Positions 23,032 to 35,439 of a stretch of 64,000 bases of DNA are shown in pieces; position 1 is the stretch's first letter, and each line of letters starts with the position of its first letter. Location of the stretch: contig CM065295.1 in the NCBI GenBank assembly GCA_032871835.1, forward strand, positions 69,868,687-69,932,686. The letters are read 5' to 3'. The stretch is from Dipteronia dyeriana. Lineage: Eukaryota; Streptophyta; Magnoliopsida; Sapindales; Sapindaceae. The position numbers and the translations under genes are program-made. The notes beneath the pieces were generated by a model that was not told the origin of the DNA, did no database searches, and was given only the letters and a program-made list of their open reading frames with translations.

Positions 23032-26000
23032 CTAGCGTGCAAATGCTCTGAAAGGAGCTTCTGAAATCCCCATGCTAGAGAAGCCGTTGTCAACGTTCAT
23101 CATTTTGGACCTAAAGACAAATGACTGAAGATACAACCGGGAGTTGATTGCAGCAGCAATAGATTCTTCGTCTAGTTTTTCTTTTGCCGCAGCAATAGCA
23201 GCAATATATGCTTCCCTAGCTTCTTCCATTTCCTGTATCTCCGCATCATTCAAGTCATCCTGCTCAAACCAACACAGATGGTACAATGACAAACAATATA
23301 AACATGAATCACAACATATATAAATATACTTCTCAATATCTAATTGGCTAATCATTTGAAAGATAATTGTATCGCAAAGTTCAAAGGTACTTTGTATTTT
23401 CTCATTAAATCGAATTTACTTATCGAAAAAAAAAATGACGACTTCAAATGAATAATTTAAAATTTCGAACACAAATATGTTCAGCTATTATCTAGAAGAA
23501 AATATAGAATGGCTGAAGGAGTATTTGTCTAATAAGAGCGCAATTAAGTACCACACAGTGTAACAAAAACCATGAGAGAAAATGAAGAAGGAAACTAATC
23601 AGAACAGAAACATTTATGTGCAACTAAGACGGGTGTTAAGAGCTTACGATGTCAGGAATATGATCCAAAAGATATGGTGTGATATCGTAATCATCATCAA
23701 CATTCATGGTGGAATCATTCTTGTTCAAGCCTTCAAATAACTGCACAAAAGATGATATCTCTTCTTGCTTGGAGTCTAGTTCTTCCTGGAGCTTTTCCAC
23801 TTTCTTGTTTGCTGTCATTGCTTCCCACTGTAACTTTTCCAGGGCAGCTTGCCTGTCTGCAAGCTTTATCTGTACAAAAAGACAGATGATAACAATTACA
23901 TGAGATAATTTACAACAATAGTGCATGCATGTGCATGTCCGTGTGCGTGTCTCTGTGGAGAGAGAGAGTGTCTCTGTGGAGAGAAAGATAAACAGAGAGA
24001 GTCAGTTTCTAAATTCTAATACTGGCAGCAATTGGCAAATTATTAAGAAATTCACTGTGCCAATACAATACACTAGCAGTGGACATTCACCATACCTTTG
24101 CATCAGAAAGTTGTAGCTGAATAGACTTTATTAAAGAGTCCTTCTCTGCAGCCTGGCGTTTCAGTTCATCAAGTTTCAAATGAACAGCATTCATCTGACT
24201 TTTTGATTTCTCTGCTGATTTCAAAAGTTCATCCTTCTCCAGTATCGTTCTCTGCAGGTCCTCCACTTGCTCCCTCAATGCAACCAACTCTTCCTTTTCT
24301 TTTTCTGATGCCACAGCCCTTGAGGAAAATATTGCAAAGCTTTCCGGGTCTTGATAATTATTAGCATTCTTATCTAGGTCTTTATCTCCATGGTCCTTTT
24401 TCTTTTTCGGGGGAAGGGATTGAGCCACATTCCTACCCTTCGGATCAGTCACCTTCAAATGGATGAAAACAGAATAATCAGTGCTTATTAGAATATCCAT
24501 GAATAACAAATAATATGCCGCACAGAAACCATGATTTTTTTTTTAATCAGACACAAACTTTGTAAACATGAAAACAAATGAATGAACAAAAGATGGATAA
24601 GCTATCCACTATTCCACTCACAGAAACCATAATTTTGGGAAAAAATACTTTAAGGCCAACATTGCAAATTGACACAGCCAAATACACAAAGTGAGATTTG
24701 AATAAATAAAAAATTATCAAAACAAATTATTGAACCTGATAGAACCACTTGCAAAGGAAACAGAATTTTGATATAGACCTGCAGAGTGTCATAACCAAAT
24801 AGTGCAGAGTTCCTAAATTCTACATAATTTTGAATTACATTTCCGTGTAACGTTAATTGCCACCGAAAGGAAAACTACTCTCGGAAAAAAAAAATGATTA
24901 AGCCAGCTCTGCCGATGCCTGATTACAGCTACAAACAGCAGTATCAGAAACCAGGTAATTTTCTAAAGGACAATTTTTACCAATTCTATAAAGCAAGAAA
25001 TTAATAAATGTAGTCCAAGGAGTGGTTTAGCAGGAGAGACATAATAGCACATGAACTCGAGCTGGTGGCAGAGCTTTTCTTGTGACAGGAAAATTACAAA
25101 GAAAGTATCAAAGCTAAAAAAAAATGACATTGCAGAAGTTTGATGAATAATCTCAACATGATCTATGAGGATACTGAAACTACAAGTTTGTTTTCTGCAT
25201 TTCTTCGACTCAGTCATGACTTGACTTTCATATTTCTGCTATTTCTCCCCAGAACTTGAACTAGATGATTGGCCAGCTTCACTGCACCTTAAACTATAAT
25301 GTTCTATGGTGACAAGAACATCTGAAAAGTTGTAGCAACCTTATGACTGGAGATGCAACAGATGATGAACTTCAACCAGTTCCAAGTCAGCTCATATAAC
25401 AGACCACAAAATTTCAATGTCAAGCGATTGCATTGAAAGATAAGGAAAAATTGTGAGCATTCCAGCATCAGTCAAAAGACAAGTGAAACAATTACTTACT
25501 GAAGAAAAAGCTCCGATGCAAAAGAGATGGACTTTCAAAAATAAGGTATATACACTCCATCATGCTTTAGACACCCTCAGCTTTGAGACATCAATTTTCA
25601 TAGTTATTTTTCATCCAGAAAATATCAAGATATATTTAACATCATTGAGAAGCAGTTTTATCACTGATACATACAAACACGAGCAAAGATGGTAAAAGGT
25701 GACTTTTGTTAAAAGTGGAAGGTAAATAATAAAGCATGGATCAAATTAAGTTCGTAACTACTATTGGTGCAAGATAGATTCATAGATAAACAAACCATAC
25801 TTTCTTAAATGCATTTCTTTTTTCATCGATGGCTTCTTCTATTTCAATTGGCATCTTTTCCTTCTACTTCGGCACACTGTTCCCCTATTTTCCAAAATCA
25901 CTGACGACTTCATAAGACCCCAAGGCCCAAGGGTGGAACTGAATGAGGCATAATACAAAATGACCCTTTCAAGAATGTCTCAATATCTTATCTGTATACT

Positions 26001-26905
26001 ACATAGCACTCAAATAATTAGGAGGAAATGATTCATAATTATAGCACCTTGACAGCAGGACCGATAGGCCACTCCTCAATGTGGGTAGATTACATTATTA
26101 TATGAACGAAAAAGGTCTAACCGGTAAAAAATTTCCAGCTTTTACTATTTCAAAGAACAGACACAATCAAATCACAGAACTTTTGAATGCCACAGTCCAA
26201 TTCCAATTTACTAATACATCCCAAAATCACAATGCGGAAAAAAAAAATTGTATTTTCATTTCTTCCATCTATGTTTTCGCAATAACACATTCATTAGGGC
26301 ATCCCATTGATGACAAATTATCTTATCACAAATTTGCAAGTATTCTAATAATTCCACAAACAATGTAACAAAAAAAATTCCACTTCATTTCTGTTGGTAG
26401 TTGGAAAAAATCAATAAATCAAGTAAATTTGAGATAAAATGATAACAGATTACTCATAAGACTACAAATATTATTATAATGTTGCCTAATGCACAATTAG
26501 GCATGTGTAAAGCAATAATTAAGAACAAAATTAGAAGTCTTACTTTTTTGGATAACGATTCTCTTGAAGGCGTCTTCGTGTAGACCATTGAACCACGCCG
26601 TGTAAATGAACTTCTCGTATTTCGATCCTAGCCAAATTCCAAACATATTTTTCTAACATCCTTTAAAAAAACAAATAAATAATAATAATAATAATTTATG
26701 TCTTTAGACTCACAATAAGGGACTCAATGAGAGGGACCATCTGGACAAGGTCGTTGAAGAGGACGCGATCGACATTGCTGTTCGCAGTTCCCGAGTTGGC
26801 GAGTGACGGTGGAATTCGGTGGTGAGTCGGGGAGGAGTTATCTTCAGCTGGGAGCCACGACGCCGAATTGTCCTGCAAATCCACCAACTGTTGCGCCTCG
26901 AACAT
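23032..26905 (-). CDS. MPB2C: MPB2C, microtubule-associated movement-protein-binding protein 2C
   Basis: Exons on the minus strand: 26905-26714, 26627-26544, 24452-24096, 23869-23648 and 23259-23032. All splice in phase 0 with GT-AG borders and give 360 residues. The small second exon encodes SSFTRRGSMVYTKTPSRESL, typical of this family. Exons 3 and 4 form a long coiled coil (about residues 130-265, including KLADRQAALEKLQWEAMTAN). Exon 5 has EEAREAYIAAIAAAKEK and SRLYLQSFVF. The start MFEAQQLVDLQ matches the family N-terminus; an upstream in-frame ATG is less likely. Known role: microtubule-associated protein that binds viral movement protein and the homeodomain protein KNOTTED1 and limits their cell-to-cell traffic. 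Intron 2 is unusually long (about 2.1 kb). No damage seen. Confidence 0.93.
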
Positions 26906-27469
26906 CGTTTCCAACTGCAGATCCCTAACCACAAATTCAGTGAATGAGTGAAAGATGATACTTGAACTTGACTCTGCGACTTGGTTTTGAAATTTTCTTT
27001 TCTTCTCTTTTCTTTTCTGGACATTGATCTTCGATTTCAACGTGATTTCGAAGATATTTATGAATTTACCAAACCACCCTTATGTTTTTTGAATCCTCCC
27101 GTTAATCCATTATCAACGTTCCCTTCAATTTTCGAATTTTTTTATTTAATTCAACTTTCCTTTATTTTTTTTCCTTTTCTTAAAAGATATAAATAAACAA
27201 AAACAGCTATACATATAACTATTTTAATTAAATTGTACTAACTTGAAAAAGCATCACAAACTTGCTACGGAAAAACCCCTAGAGTCCTACACGTATATGA
27301 GAGATAAAATAAAAGCAAAGAGTCACGAAAACTCAAAAAGCAACAAAGCACAATAAACCATTGGAAAACAACCCCAAACAGAAAGACGCATACATGCAAC
27401 ACCAAAAAAAAAAAAAAAAAACATAAGAAATCAAAAATACTCTCGACGCATGTAGTTATTGTCAACTGA

Positions 27470-28000
27470 AGAAGAAAAGAACGGTGGGGCGGATAACCAC
27501 CAAGATTCAGCCCTGAGGCTCCAAAGCATGTTTAGAAAACGTATCTACAACCCGATTCTCCTCCCTAGAAATATAGGAAACCTGAAAGTTCACTTGCGAG
27601 AATCAGAAGAGTAGCGTTGCCACGCCTGACAAACCCTCCAATAAACCATCCCAAAACGAGAAGAAAGAAGATGAACCACATAAGAATAGTCGCTCTCAAA
27701 TCAGATCCGATGCTACCCATACTTCCAAGCAAAATTAATGGCCAATGAGGCTACCAGAAGCTCAACCTCAAACGTGAAAACCGGACCAAGAGGAATAGCA
27801 AAGCAACCCTTCACAAAGACTATACAATTCCAAAAGATACCACCACAACCACCAACCCCTAAAGAGCCCATAGCAACACCATATATATTCACTTTATTCC
27901 AACCAAAAGCCGGAGACGACCAAACCACACCCTTGATCACCTGGTCTTTAAAAGAGCAACCCCGAAGATTGAATCAACGAAGAATCAAAAGGAGATAGGA
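27470..28000 (-). pseudogene. LINE (non-LTR retrotransposon) RNase H domain remnant
   Basis: The minus strand reads KVNIYGVAMGSLGVGGCGGI and ELLVASLAINFAWKYG, then FESDYSYVVHLLSSRFGMVY after stop codons. This is the RNase H domain found at the end of plant LINE polyproteins. The first catalytic Asp (normally in NTDGA) is Tyr, and several stops interrupt the frame, so it is a dead fragment. The plus-strand frame at 27738-27998 is its shadow. Confidence 0.75.
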
Positions 28001-28778
28001 GTGCTTTTTTGACCTCCAATACCCGAGACTTACTTCAAGGCCCAAATTTATATTTGTCATCTTCTTCTTCTTCGACCTCCAATAGAGGTTTGTTTTAACT
28101 TCTAACAAACCTCCAATGGAAGTTGTTTCGACAATCTCCAATGGAGGTCAAAACCGAACTCTATTGATGGAGGTGGTTTTCGAAAAAAAAAAGGATAGAA
28201 AAGAGAATAACAATAAAGATGTAGGTATTTTAGTTTTTTAGTGCCATTTAAGCTTTGATTATTAAGTTTTTGCTAGTTCAAAAGTAGAGAAGTAAAGAGT
28301 GCTAGAAATTTTTTAAACCCTAATATATATTATTATTATCACATTATTATTATGATTATTATTATTATTTCCTTTTGTAGTAGCTGATACATCTCTAACC
28401 CATTGTATTAGCTAATACAACATCTATTGTATTAACCAATTAAATTGTATTAAATAATACAATACATTGCATTGTCCAAAACAAGCCAAACATTAAATTG
28501 TATTATTCTAATACATTTTAAACTCTCAATACTATACAATATAATGCACCAAACAAGCCTTTAATGCATTGGCAATGCATTGAATTGAACAAAAAAAAAG
28601 TAAAATCATTTGCATAAAGATTACCGTCCAAGTTGACGAGAAGCTATGTTGCACGGATACTGCACAATACATAGATACGACAAATCTCTAAAAGTTTGGA
28701 TACGGATACTGCAAGATACGGCAAGATAAATCAATTAAAATAATATATATTTATATTTTATATTTTAAAAAAATATAA
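28001..28778. other. Intergenic DNA ending in a GGATACGG-type dispersed repeat
   Basis: There is no gene. From about 28640 the sequence carries TTGGATACGGATACTGCAAG-like units. The continuation of the same repeat (GTATCCGGATGTATC) appears after the LTR at about 29890-30060, so the LTR at 28779 interrupts it. Confidence 0.55.
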
Positions 28779-29662
28779 TGTTGACGTTGATTTCTGGATT
28801 ATACCAGAAAAGCCAACAAGAACTGGATTTTGGCTATTGAATCAAAAAGAGAGAGATGCAGAGAGAGTAACAAAGACAAATTTTACGTGGTAAAACTCCA
28901 ACGGCAGGAGAAACATCCACGGGTGGTTGAAAGATCAACCAAGTCAAAATCCACTAAGAGAATAAGATGTTTCACAAGCTCTCGATCTCTCTTTTTTCTC
29001 TCTTTTTTCTCTCTGTATTTACTGTGATTGCTGTATGCTATATTGCCTATATATTTTCTGGACGAGATTATGGGTCTATTTATATGTTTATAGAACCATA
29101 ATCTACATTGTACAAGTAATACATGATCTTTGTATTTAATTGTGATTCGGTTACTTTCTTGAGGTCGATTTGTCTTCTTTTCTGTTTTAGAGTCTCATGG
29201 AAATCGAGTGGGATCCTAGTAGTGCAGTTCAATTTGAACTTGTTTCCTTATAAGAATGAAGTCTTCGTAAAGAAATCAAGTTATTTCCTGATTGGGGACT
29301 CTTCTAATTTAATACTCTATTTCATTTGGGATTCCTTCCTGATGGATATCGTCACGTATTTAATGACAATCCGTATGAAATAAGCACCAAGTTCTTACTC
29401 GGGTCGTATTTATTCCCGAGTAAGAACAATACCTGATGGTCCCGAGCAGTACCGTTTGAGCCTGAGTGGAAGTGTTATTTAACCAATCCCGAGTGCTGTT
29501 AGCTGATCCCGAGTAGGTTTTATTCAGTATATGCTTATTCGGGCTTTCTTATCTTTAATGATGCTTTATAGGATATTTCCCGGATGCCCATTTAGGCATC
29601 CACCTGGCTATTTTTTCCTTCCTGTCAAAGACGTGTATGCTTGGTAAAATTTACATACAACA
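28779..29662 (-). mobile_element. LTR copy 1, solo-LTR-like, of the Tat element
   Basis: An 884-bp sequence from TGTTGACG to TACAACA, closely matching the LTRs at 30926 and 42191. Flanks are TATAA on the left (28774-28778) and CATAA on the right (29663-29667), a probable 5-bp target duplication with one change. No internal region is attached on either side, so by itself it is a solo LTR. Its right flank is duplicated beside LTR copy 3. Confidence 0.9.
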
Positions 29663-30715
29663 CATAATCTAATAGTTCATTCAAAACATATTCTATATAA
29701 ATATATTTATGATATAAGAAACGAATTCTAAAAAGTAGAAACTTAGTTTTAGATTTATTTTAAACAATTATATTTTGACCCTTCAACTTTATAAAATCAT
29801 AATTGAACCCCGTTTTTAACTAAAATAATATATTTTTTTAAACTAAAATAATAATTTTTTTGCCCCAAATGTATCATTGTTGTATCCTTACTGTATTCTC
29901 GGCGTATCCCCAGTCAAACTTGAAAAAAAATCAATAGATATGTTAAATGGTGTATCTGATACGTATCCGGATGTATCTAGGGTGTATCCAAATAGGATAC
30001 GAGTTTGATATGAGTTCTCTCCCCAATTTGAAGTATCCGTACAACATAGATGAGAAGTAGTTTAGCGGTTATTAGGGATGGCAACGGGGCTGATCGGGGT
30101 CGGGGAATTTTTTTCCATCCCTATCCCCGTCCTCCAAAACCACCCCCATCCCAGCATTAAGAGAAGCGGGGCAAGGGGGGGTAAGGATTCCCTATTGGCG
30201 GGGCCTTCCCCATACCCGCCCCATTCCCCGTCTAATATAACTATGCAATTAAAAATTACAACTTAAAACAAAGAAGAAAATGTAGAAATTCATATTTTGT
30301 TCAAAATCAAAGATTCAATAAAACAAACCAACCCCATTTTAGTTAAAAAAAAACTATTTATGTTAAAAAATAATTTTAAATGATATTAAAAATCTAAATA
30401 TTATATATTATACTATAAATATATATAAGTATGATATATATATCGGGCGGGGATTGGGCGAGGAGTGCTTCCCCTGTCCCCGTCTCGCTTCACCTTCGGG
30501 GACTGGGATGGGTCCCCATCCTCATCCCCATCCCCATCCCCGTCCCCATCCCCGAATATTATCCCCCATCTCCGCTCCATTAGAGGTGGGGCCCCGATCC
30601 CGTAGGGAATACTGTAATCTCTGGCAGTTATAGTAATAATATATCTCAAACTGAGGAGGGTGGTGGATAGGGATGGACGTGGGGGTCAATTGGGGCGGGG
30701 GCGGGGGAGGGTCCA
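29663..30715. repeat. Duplicated flank block X (matches 43064-44152)
   Basis: About 1.05 kb that is nearly identical to the DNA right of LTR copy 3. It contains the rest of the GGATACGG repeat and, from about 30074, a G/C-rich dispersed repeat (TAGGGATGGCAACGGGG..., with CATCCCC runs near 30518-30556). The match ends in a G-rich tract next to a truncated gag fragment. Confidence 0.9.
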
Positions 30716-30925
30716 CTTGGACGTAAGATCTCTGCTAGTTAGAGGAACTTGCTGAATCCCCGCCAGGTGCGCATGCTGGTTTTCTGTGTTTGCTGCAGGA
30801 TCTTGTGACGCATTGCCAATATGGAAATCGCTTGGTGATTTTTGGCCATTTCCTGAACTACTTCTGCTTCCTGCCATTGCTTTTTTAACAAGTTCGGAGG
30901 TTCAACCCCTCTTTCTAGCGCCAAT
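30716..30925 (-). pseudogene. Truncated gag 5' end and PBS of a second Tat copy
   Basis: The minus strand from ATG 30877 encodes SSSGNGQKSPSDFHIGN and matches the start of gag at 42142 in the main element. It breaks off at about 30716 in block X. Together with LTR copy 2 it shows that a second internal region once followed that LTR in tandem. Confidence 0.85.
30906..30923 (-). promoter_or_regulatory. Primer-binding site complementary to tRNA-Asn, copy beside LTR 2
   Basis: Two bases from the LTR end. The plus strand 30894-30923 (AGTTCGGAGG... to ...TCTAGCGCCA) matches the 3' part of nuclear tRNA-Asn(GUU) including CCA, with one change in the T-stem. The element therefore probably primes with tRNA-Asn. 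Confidence 0.75.
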
Positions 30926-31798
30926 TGTTGACGTCGATTTCTGGATTATGCCAGAAAAGCCAACAAGAACTGGATTTTGGCTATTGAATCAAAGATAAAG
31001 AGATGCAGAGAGAGTAACAAAGATAAATTTTACTTGATAAAACTTCGACGGCCGGAGAAACATCCACGGGTGGTTGAAAGATCAACCAAGCCAAAATCCA
31101 CTAAGAGAATAAGATATTTTATAAGCTCTTGATCTCTTTTTTTTCTCTCTGTATTTACTGTGATTGATGTATGCTATATTGCCTATATCTTTTCTGGACG
31201 AGATTATGGTTCTATTTATACGTTTATAGAACCCTAATCTACATTGTACAAGTAATACATGATCTTTGTATTTAATTGTGATTCGGTTACTTTCTTGAGG
31301 TCGATTTGTCTTCTTTCCTGTTTCGGAGTCTCATGGAAATCGAGTGGGATCCTAGTAGTGCAGTTCAATTTGAACTTGTTTCCTTATAAGAATGTAGTCT
31401 TCGTAAAGAAATCAAGTTATTTCCTGATTGGGGACTCTTCTAATTTAATTCTCTATTTCATTTGGGATTCCTTCCTGATGGATATCGTCACGTATTTAAT
31501 GATAATCCGTATGAAATAAGCACCAAGTTCTTACTCGGGTCGTATTTATTCCTGAGTAAGAATAATACCTGATGGTCCCGAGCAGTACCGTTTGAGCCCG
31601 AGTGGAAGTGTTATTTAACCAATCCCGAGTGCTGTTAGCTGATCCCGAGTAGGTTTTATTCAGTATATGCTTATTCGGGCTTTCTTCTCTTTAATGATGC
31701 CTTATAGGATATTTCACGGATGCCCATTTGGGCATCCACCTGGCTATTTTTTCCTTCCTGTCAATGACGTGTATGCTTGGTAAAATTTACATACAACA
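30926..31798 (-). repeat. LTR copy 2 (3' LTR of the main Tat element)
   Basis: 873 bp, same length as LTR copy 3. The right side abuts the polypurine tract of the main element. The left side abuts a PBS and gag fragment, so this LTR is shared between two tandem units. Confidence 0.92.
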
Positions 31799-31814
31799 AT
31801 ACCCCCTTAAAATA
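31799..31814 (-). promoter_or_regulatory. Polypurine tract of the Tat element
   Basis: The minus strand reads TTTTAAGGGGGTAT immediately before the 3' LTR start (TGTTGTATG), as expected for plus-strand DNA priming. Confidence 0.75.
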
Positions 31815-32303
31815 TTTTTACCGAGAAGATTTTATTTCGGGCAAGAGTATTTTAATCATCTTGATTTTCTTTCGTCAGAATATCCATCTTGTCATAATGA
31901 CGCGTTTTAATGGTGACTCTGTAATTTCGATTCGCTTTATCACGCAAGATCTTAAATGATAGCGACGTTTTAAAGTTTTGACGGTTGAGGGCTACTTCCT
32001 GTCTTGACACGCGTCCCTCGTCTCTTCGTTTTTCAATATCATTTATGAGAAATGATTTTTGAGTTTCCATAAGCATCGCCTACGTCATCGAGTTTCGTCA
32101 TAAATTTTTTCCCGCTTTGAAATCCTAGGGTTTCGTGCCGTCTCATCTTTAAATTCTTTGCTTTAAATTATTTGCTGAGAGACGTTGTTGGTTTATTCTC
32201 AAAAATTCAGCAGAAATCTCTTTAAACTCAGATTTCTTTATCCAGAAATTCACGATTCTCCGCTTGAAGATCTTGCATCAGTCTCAATTCAAGGTTAGTT
32301 TTA

Positions 32304-35126
32304 ATGGGACCATCTTCCCGCCATCGTCTCTTTAAAATCGCTTTTGATGCATTAGAGCTTGGGGATTTCCAGTTAGTATCTTGCATTAAACGATTACTGG
32401 TGGATATCCCAATAGATGAACCTTCATTTTTAGTGGTTGATGTTTCTGGGCTTCACCCTGACATCACTTTCAGCCCTGTATCGAGTTCTCCATCTAGTTC
32501 TGATTCTGATATTTCTGATCACAGGGTATCTTCTCGAAGGATGGGTAAACATCAGAGCACAAGTAAGGTATACAAGCACGGCTCGAGCAGTGTTCAGACT
32601 AGGGAACAGACTGTTAACAAGGGCGACGTTGATGAAGTATACAGGGCGTCTTGTCTTTTGTTTTCTGACACTCGCCGGAGTGGCTTTGATACTGAGCCGA
32701 ACGTGGTCGAGCTAGCTGAGATAGAAAAATACCGCTCCCGATTCGACTTGCCCGACTCGGTCGTTTTGGTTCCTACGGGGGATAGAGCCGTATGGAATCC
32801 TCCTGAGGGCATGGTTGCGATTTACGGATCGATGCTTTGCTGCGGCGTCACACTTCCCCTTCAGCCTTTTATTGCCTGGTTTTTGGCTGAGGCAGGGATA
32901 GCCCCAGCTCAGTTGGCCCCGAATAGTTACAAAGCCTTGATGTGTATGTGGCACATGTTCAGTCGAATGAACCTTTCGCCGCATTCCCCGAATGAAATCA
33001 GGCACTTCTTTACGCTGAGGCAGGTTAGCAGAACGGGGACCTATTTCCTTGCATCTACTTCTTCGGACGGTTGGGTCCCCAATGAAGCCAAGGTGAATCG
33101 GGGGGTCGATGCTTCTGATGATCCGAAAAAGAAGGGTTTCATATGGGGATTCTCTACATCCAACAAATTTTGGAAGAACAATTGGTTTTTTTGCTGGAGG
33201 GGCTCTCGGGCTCGATATCACTGTTCGATCTGGGGATTCCCACATAGTGTTGAGTGTTCCCCGCTTCTTCTGTTCCCCCGAAGTGTGGAACAAGAAAACA
33301 ATTGACTATAGCGACTCAAAGGTGAAGAGGCTGACTCGGGCAACTGTTCGTACTTTGGAAAAGAGGAGCAAGAGCTATCTTTTCAAAGAAGATGACTTGA
33401 TAAAGCTCGGCTTCTTCAAACAGATTTCGGGCCATCACAGGCGTTGTAAGTAACCCGGCGCCCTCTGTTGTATTTCTCTGCTTTTCTATTTTCTTTTTTA
33501 ATTTTTTTTTATGTTCGATACGGACGTTGTCAGCGATCTTCAGGCTCGCCAGGTGAAGGCGATTCTACAAGCAAGTAGAAAAGTAGCTTCCCGTCAGGGC
33601 GATGAGGGTATTGCTCCACCCGAGCCTGATGAGGAAACTGATATCGCTGAGAAAATTCCCGAGTGCGTTGATTGGAGTGCTCAACCTTCTACTCAAGATT
33701 TCGCTGGTCGAAGTGGCCAAGGTGAGCCGACTGACACCCAACCGCCTGAAAATAGGGAGAGGCAGTATGAGGGTCCAGGTGAAGAGCTTGTTGGACGGTT
33801 TGAAGCTGGCGATGGTGGTAACGTTTTGACGGATCAAGTGCCTGCAGGTGCCGAGTTCTTTGAGTCTTTTCGGGATGATCTGTTAGAAGATCTTGCTGCT
33901 GATCTTAACTTCCACCGTTCTCTGGGTGAGAAGCGAAAGGCAATCAGTTTGCCGTCTCGTCCTCTCAAAGTTCCTCGGGTAGTCTCATTCATTGACTCCA
34001 ACGATGAAGATGTTACAGACGAGATTGCCCCGAGTGTTGGTGCTGGAGCATCAGTAGATGCAGCCACTTCAGAACTGAGTAAGACTTTTTCTACCCCCGA
34101 AGTTGGAGATATGGGGGCTGAACCTTCAAGGGTACCTTCTCCATCCTTGTAGCCGAACAGGGCTTCTCCTGCCCCCGAGTTCAGAAATATGGGAGCTCAA
34201 CCCTCGGGGGTTCCTTTATTCCTTTCTCCCCAGGATATGCTACAGGAGATGTCCCCCGGTCGGGCTTATATCGGGGAAGACCGCTGGAGCAGTTTTAGAG
34301 ATGGTTCACTGACCGAACGTCTCCAAAACATTTTCAACGGCCCATCTTATGTAAGTTAAATCTGACTCATTTAATTCTGACTCCTTTATTGTTTTGCTTC
34401 TATTGGATTTCTAAGTATATTCTTTTTACATATGGTTGCCGAATTTGCTGAGCTTGTTCAGACGCAGCAATGTCAAGCTGATAGGATAAGGTGTCTAGAG
34501 GCTCAGCTGAAGGCGAGTGAGGAAGGTCGTGCTCGAGCTGAGCAGGCTTATCAGCAGGAGGTCGGCTCTGTACAAATATATGCTGACCACTGCCTAGCGA
34601 AGCAAGTTGAAGCTGAGGACAAGGCATCTTTGGCAGAGGAGAAGGTTGCATCGTTTTAAAATCTTCTTTCTTCTGCTGAAGAATCCATGCTTAAGGCCGA
34701 GCAGGAGGCAGAGCAGACGAAGTCGGCGTATGTCCAAAAAACTGAAGATTTGGAGCGCCAAGTGCTGACAGTTGAATCCCTTTTCCCGAGAGGCCAATGT
34801 TAGAGCTGGAAGTCCAAGGGGTGGATCGTTTTAAAAGATCCCCTGTTTACGATGCCCTACTACTTCAGGAATTTCAACGTGGGCTAGTTTCAGCCGGTGA
34901 ATTCTTCAAAGTCAAGAATAGGGCGATCGAGAAATCCCGTGCAAATTGGGAGCTGTCAATACAACACCATGTGGACCGGTCCTTGGAATCTCTTCGAATT
35001 CATATGAAGGAATGGAGAGCCTACTGTCGTAGTCAAGGAAAAGAGCCCCATCCTATGCATTTAGAGATTCCGTCCGAGCATTCTCTCTCAACCTTTTACG
35101 CAAGTCAAGAGTCGGTTGAGGTGTAG
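32304..35126 (+). pseudogene. Antisense ORF of the Tat element (putative gypsy type transposon domain), interrupted
   Basis: It runs opposite to gag-pol. The first part (32304-33305) has the plant 'putative gypsy type transposon' domain (PF04195-like), seen in LPLQPFIAWFLAEAGIAPAQ and the following LAPNSYKALMCMWHMF. A frameshift near 33180 moves it to the frame ending at 33453 (SKSYLFKEDDLIKLGFFK). A good donor (GTAAGT at 33446) and a CAG near 33531 suggest an intron, although the phase does not join perfectly. A 33511-34152 frame is acidic and Pro/Ser-rich. 34432-34659 is a heptad-rich coiled coil (RIRCLEAQLKASEEGRARAE), and 34797-35126 continues it. Stops separate these parts. The function of such ORFs is unknown. 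Confidence 0.75.
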
Positions 35127-35439
35127 TTCCGGAAGTAAGGGCCACTCCCGGGTGAAGATTACAGCCAGTGGAGGGATGATACTGTCGATGATATTACTTG
35201 GCCATCTAATGAGAGCCTACTTTGTGAGTACGAGATGGTGCCAGATCCGAGTATTGGCAAAGGCTCAAAGTCCTCGCAACCTTGATTTTGTAAATTTGCA
35301 GAAAATTCTGATTCTTTATTTTTTACATGTAAAGAACCATTCTTTGAACTGTAACCATTCTTTTAGGAGCAATAAAATTCAATTTTATTCTGAGTTGAAT
35401 GGTTTTGGTCTATTTTTTGCTGATTATTGTCGGGTGTTG

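Noticed and set aside
23706..23926. Separate genes on either strand at 23.7-24.5 kb
   Set aside because: The plus-strand frame is antisense to MPB2C exon 4. The minus-strand frames are its exons read through introns.
26710..27024. Arg/Ser-rich minus-strand frame MSRKEKRRKENFKTK
   Set aside because: Alternative frame of MPB2C exon 1. The other frame gives the conserved family N-terminus and splices in phase.
27738..27998. 86-codon plus-strand frame MANEATRSSTSNVKTG
   Set aside because: Shadow of the minus-strand LINE RNase H domain, which has recognisable motifs.
30074..30266. Plus-strand frame MATGLIGVGEFFSIPIP
   Set aside because: Lies in the G/C-rich dispersed repeat. The matching frame differs in the duplicate copy and no domain is present.
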